Below are positions 61,510 to 64,000 of a stretch of 64,000 nt of DNA, piece by piece (position 1 is the first letter of the stretch; each line of letters opens with the position of its first letter). The notes under the pieces were generated by a model. It saw only the letters and a list, made by a program, of their open reading frames with translations. It was not told the DNA's origin and made no database searches. The DNA is from Methyloligella halotolerans (GTDB lineage Bacteria > Pseudomonadota > Alphaproteobacteria > Rhizobiales > Methyloligellaceae), in NCBI RefSeq assembly GCF_001708935.1, contig NZ_MASI01000003.1, forward strand, positions 37,501 through 101,500, given 5' to 3'. The position numbers and the translations under genes were made by a program.

Positions 61510-62340
61510 CTACTGTACGGCCGAGACTAACAGCCTAATCGAGACAGCAATGAGGAAAATCGCGAAGGCGAGCTCAAGCTTGCGCCGGGAAATGCCATGG
61601 GCGAGCCGGACGCCGAGCGGCGCGAAGGCCACGCTCACGGGAATGATCACGATCGCCGCGATGACACTGACATAGCCCAGGGAGTAGGCGGGCAGGCCCG
61701 GCGTGCCCCAGCCGGCCCAAATGTAGCCGAGCAGGCCGGGGATTGCGATGAGGGGCCCAAAGCCGCTGGAGGTCGCCACGGCGCGCTGCATGGACCAGCC
61801 GCATAAGACGAACAGGGTGACGAAGAACATGCCGCCGCCGATGCTCATGAGGGTGGAGATCATGCCGATGGCGAAGGCGATGAGGCGGACGATCCAGTTG
61901 TCGGGCAAGGCATCGGCCACCCGCCAGTCGTCGCGGCCAAGCAGCATCTTCGCGCCGACGGCCATGCTGAAGACGATCCAGATCCATGTGAGCACCTCGC
62001 CCGAGACGAGGGCGACAAGCCCGATGCCGGCTGCAACGCCCCCGACCACATAGGGCGCCAGCCGTTTCAGGACGTCCTCGTCGACGGCATTGCGCTTCCG
62101 ATGGGAGAGGAAGGAGCGGACGGCTGTGGGCACGATGACGGCGAATGAGGTACCGAGCACCATGGGCATGCGCACCTCTTCGGGCGTGCCCAGTACGACG
62201 AAAAGCTCGAAGAGCACTGGCACCAGAATGCCGCCGCCGCCGATCCCAAGCAGCCCGGCGAGAAAGCCGGTGAGCGCGCCGCCGGCGAGCAGAGCGACGA
62301 AGAGGGTGATCATCTCGCCGCTGGCAAGATCCGCGGTCAT
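61510..62340 (-). CDS. Sulfite exporter TauE/SafE family membrane protein
   Basis: The 276-residue protein has about eight hydrophobic helices with the twin family motifs: GFLAGLLGIGGGGILVPVL near the start and GMISTLMSIGGGMFFVTLF in the second half. These motifs identify the TauE/SafE (DUF81) family, which moves sulfonates, sulfite or related organic anions across the inner membrane. There are no sulfur-metabolism genes nearby, so the cargo is open. The stop lies 145 nt from the divergent-looking acyltransferase start; both are on the minus strand. Confidence 0.88.
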   Translation of the reverse strand: MTADLASGEMITLFVALLAGGALTGFLAGLLGIGGGGILVPVLFELFVVLGTPEEVRMPMVLGTSFAVIVPTAVRSFLSHRKRNAVDEDVLKRLAPYVVGGVAAGIGLVALVSGEVLTWIWIVFSMAVGAKMLLGRDDWRVADALPDNWIVRLIAFAIGMISTLMSIGGGMFFVTLFVLCGWSMQRAVATSSGFGPLIAIPGLLGYIWAGWGTPGLPAYSLGYVSVIAAIVIIPVSVAFAPLGVRLAHGISRRKLELAFAIFLIAVSIRLLVSAVQ

Positions 62341-62483
62341 TGCATCGTCCAGATCGATTGCGGATCGGCGAGCAGGACGCCCGCGGCCGCAAAGGGGAAT
62401 AGTCAGAGTCTTCGGTTGGCCCAGGTCGCCGAAGGACGGTGGCTCCGAAGGAAGCAGGCTCCGAAAGATGAGGTCCGAAAACA

Positions 62484-62512
62484 GAATAGGCCCGGCCGTG
62501 AGGCCGAGCCTA
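62484..62512 (-). terminator. Probable terminator of the small exported protein gene
   Basis: On the minus strand an 11-bp stem with one mismatch (TAGGCTCGGCC/GGCCGGGCCTA, 62487-62497 with 62502-62512, loop of 4) follows the stop at 62547 by about 35 nt and is followed by ATTCTGTTTTC, a modest T-rich tail. Confidence 0.6.
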
Positions 62513-62546
62513 ATCCGTTTTCAATCTTCGGCGTTGGAGCGCGGCG

Positions 62547-62942
62547 CTATTGCTTGCGCAGGCTCATATTGCCGGTGCCACGCGGGCTGGTGAAGCTGAC
62601 GCTCTGGCTCGAGCCGCTCACGGTCACATTCAGCCGGCCCGAGACATCGAACTGGGAATTGTGAAAGTCGCCGACGAAGCGGTTGTCGTTCACCTGCAGC
62701 AGGGAACCCGTCTGACGGAACTTGTTGGAGCTGGTGGCGCAGAGCGCGTTGACGCCAACGACCTTCGGGCTTTCACGGCGGTAGGTCACCTTGCAGCGGA
62801 TGGATTCAGACTTGCCATTCTTCGGCTGCGCGGTGCCGCTGCCGCTCCAGGTGCCTTCGATGTCGGAGGCGGCCATGGCCGGCACGGTCGAGACTGCAAG
62901 GGCAAGCGGAGCCACAAACAGGAGCAGTTTCCGCATATTCAT
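62547..62942 (-). CDS. Small exported hypothetical protein
   Basis: The 131-residue protein has a clear Sec signal peptide (MNMRKLLLFVAPLALAVSTVPAMA) and a beta-rich mature part with ASDIEGTWSGSGTAQP, ESIRCKVTYRRES, two Cys (likely a disulfide) and GRLNVTVSGSSQSVSF. This looks like a conserved periplasmic protein of rhizobial genomes; the function is unknown. It starts 18 nt before the end of the transporter gene on the same strand and has GGAGAAACG upstream. It may be co-transcribed with the transporter. Confidence 0.75.
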   Translation of the reverse strand: MNMRKLLLFVAPLALAVSTVPAMAASDIEGTWSGSGTAQPKNGKSESIRCKVTYRRESPKVVGVNALCATSSNKFRQTGSLLQVNDNRFVGDFHNSQFDVSGRLNVTVSGSSQSVSFTSPRGTGNMSLRKQ

Positions 62943-62960
62943 CGTTTCTCCTCGTGAGTT

Positions 62961-64000
62961 CTAACGGTTTTGGGGTTCGCGGGTGTTAGCCCACCCTTCC
63001 TCGGTATCTGGGGATAGCGCTTTACGGCCTATGCGATAACGGGACGTGACCAGAATAAGTGCCGGGAGGATAATAAGGTCCGCCAGCAATGCAAAAACTA
63101 GGGTCGACAGGCATATCAGGCCGAATTGTCGTGTCGGTGGCACCGCGCTGAGCTGGGTGATCGACAGACCTGCGACAAGCACCGCGGTCGTCAGGATCAG
63201 CACAGTACCAATCAATCTTAACGTGCGATCCACCGCCGCAGCAACGGATTCGGTGCGCTCCATCTCAAGCTCGAACCGGTTGAGCACGTGGATCGCGTGA
63301 TCAACAGCCAAGCCGAAGGCAACGGTAAGCCCGACAATCGTGGCGTAATCAAGCCCGCCCTGCAGAAAAGCCAGCCACGTTGCGGTTGCGAACAAGGCGA
63401 AAAGGTTCGGGATCGTGGCAAGACCGGCATAGAGCAGAGACCAGAACGCGAGGCCGATGACGGCGATCACAATCGCGATTGCGCCGAGCATGGAGTAGCT
63501 GAGCTGTGAGATGATTGCGGTGGAGCGGGTCGCGCCGACGCTGGCGATGCCGGTCAGGCTGAGCTTGAAATCCGGATTTTCCGCGTGCAGCTCCGCAATC
63601 TTAGGCGCGAGGTCCTCCCGAATCTGCAGAATCTGCTTCGCCTCGAGATCGCCGATATAGCCGGAGACCAGGGCGGCATTCAGCTTGCGATTCACGTACC
63701 GGCTGGCGACGTCGGGCGGCATCATCTCCATGAGGCGCGCGCTCGCTTCATCCGGCGTCAGGCCGCTGGATTCCGCCCATTGCTGGAGATCCTCCAGGGA
63801 GTTCACCTTGCCGACCTTGGGATGGTCGTCGAGAATCCGGTGGGCTTCCGCGATCACGTTGCGCACGTCGGGCGACTCGGTGGTCTTCTTCTCGGGCCAT
63901 TCCACCACGATGCGCAGCGGGAACAGGCCGCCGAGCCTACCCTCGATCTGCTTGGAGACCTGGGCGGCCGTGCCCTGGTCGGGAAGCATGTCGCTGAGCC
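62961..64000 (-). CDS. MMPL/RND-family transporter, C-terminal part (cut by the right edge)
   Basis: The frame is open to the window edge, so the gene starts beyond 64000; only the last 346 residues or so are here. They hold a periplasmic loop (to about residue 175), then five to six helices with GLAFWSLLYAGLATIPNLFALFAT, DYATIVGLTVAFGLAVDHAIHVLNRF (the conserved VDHAIH of the second half) and a cytosolic tail. The pattern is that of the second half of an RND permease of the MMPL/HpnN type, which exports lipids or hopanoids. No other member of the operon is visible besides the exported protein gene downstream. Confidence 0.82.
   Translation of the reverse strand, partial: LSDMLPDQGTAAQVSKQIEGRLGGLFPLRIVVEWPEKKTTESPDVRNVIAEAHRILDDHPKVGKVNSLEDLQQWAESSGLTPDEASARLMEMMPPDVASRYVNRKLNAALVSGYIGDLEAKQILQIREDLAPKIAELHAENPDFKLSLTGIASVGATRSTAIISQLSYSMLGAIAIVIAVIGLAFWSLLYAGLATIPNLFALFATATWLAFLQGGLDYATIVGLTVAFGLAVDHAIHVLNRFELEMERTESVAAAVDRTLRLIGTVLILTTAVLVAGLSITQLSAVPPTRQFGLICLSTLVFALLADLIILPALILVTSRYRIGRKALSPDTEEGWANTREPQNR

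Overview
The window looks like chromosomal DNA of a GC-rich alphaproteobacterium, probably of the Hyphomicrobiales/Rhodospirillales sphere. This rests on an alphaproteobacterial-type 23S-5S end, an initiator tRNA with an A:U pair in its anticodon stem, a formaldehyde-activating-enzyme homologue, a cyo-type ubiquinol oxidase and many rhizobial-style housekeeping families. I cannot fix the genus from sequence alone.

Layout. 1-1109: 3' end of an rRNA operon (23S end, spacer hairpin, 5S inside a processing stem, terminator). 1197-9143: housekeeping genes (DUF1963 protein, Fae-like protein, SleB-type hydrolase, NUDIX, K+ channel, L,D-transpeptidase, and a sorbosone-dehydrogenase-like/PEBP fusion). 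9140-13683: an envelope-lipid decoration locus (two PAP2 phosphatases, GT39, GT2, LAB_N protein). 13857-17975: a small membrane ORF, a CDF transporter, tRNA-fMet, a P450 and an AraC regulator.

18029-41840 (all minus strand) is the main attraction: a compact trans-AT polyketide/fatty-acyl cluster. Transcription runs from 41840 leftward: ACP-KS-DH-KR-ACP-KS megasynthase, flavin monooxygenase, an ACP/alpha-beta hydrolase/tandem degenerate class-III aminotransferase protein, a second flavin monooxygenase, a second KS protein, free-standing acyltransferase, discrete ACP, fatty acyl-AMP ligase, type II thioesterase, Sfp-type phosphopantetheinyl transferase, acyl-CoA dehydrogenase and SDR. No KS protein carries its own AT. 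The likely logic (inference) is that the ligase loads a fatty acid on the discrete ACP, the dehydrogenase may desaturate it, the trans AT feeds malonyl units to three KS domains, and two flavoenzymes plus an SDR (perhaps the P450) tailor a small product.

42637-64000: an Ntn amidase divergent from the cluster, a choline-kinase-like/DAO oxidoreductase pair, a sugar-oxidation group (GMC, SDR, aldose epimerase, SMP-30), the cyoABCD quinol oxidase, a DoxX/cupin/VOC group, a glutamate-receptor-like channel protein, a cupin/acyltransferase pair, a TauE exporter, a small exported protein and the 3' part of an MMPL/RND transporter.

Quality warning: six breaks inside the biosynthetic cluster and one in the aldose epimerase gene are each repaired by adding one G on the coding (minus) strand, always a C missing on the + strand. 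These look more like sequence errors than decay, so the affected genes are described as single genes with the break given.
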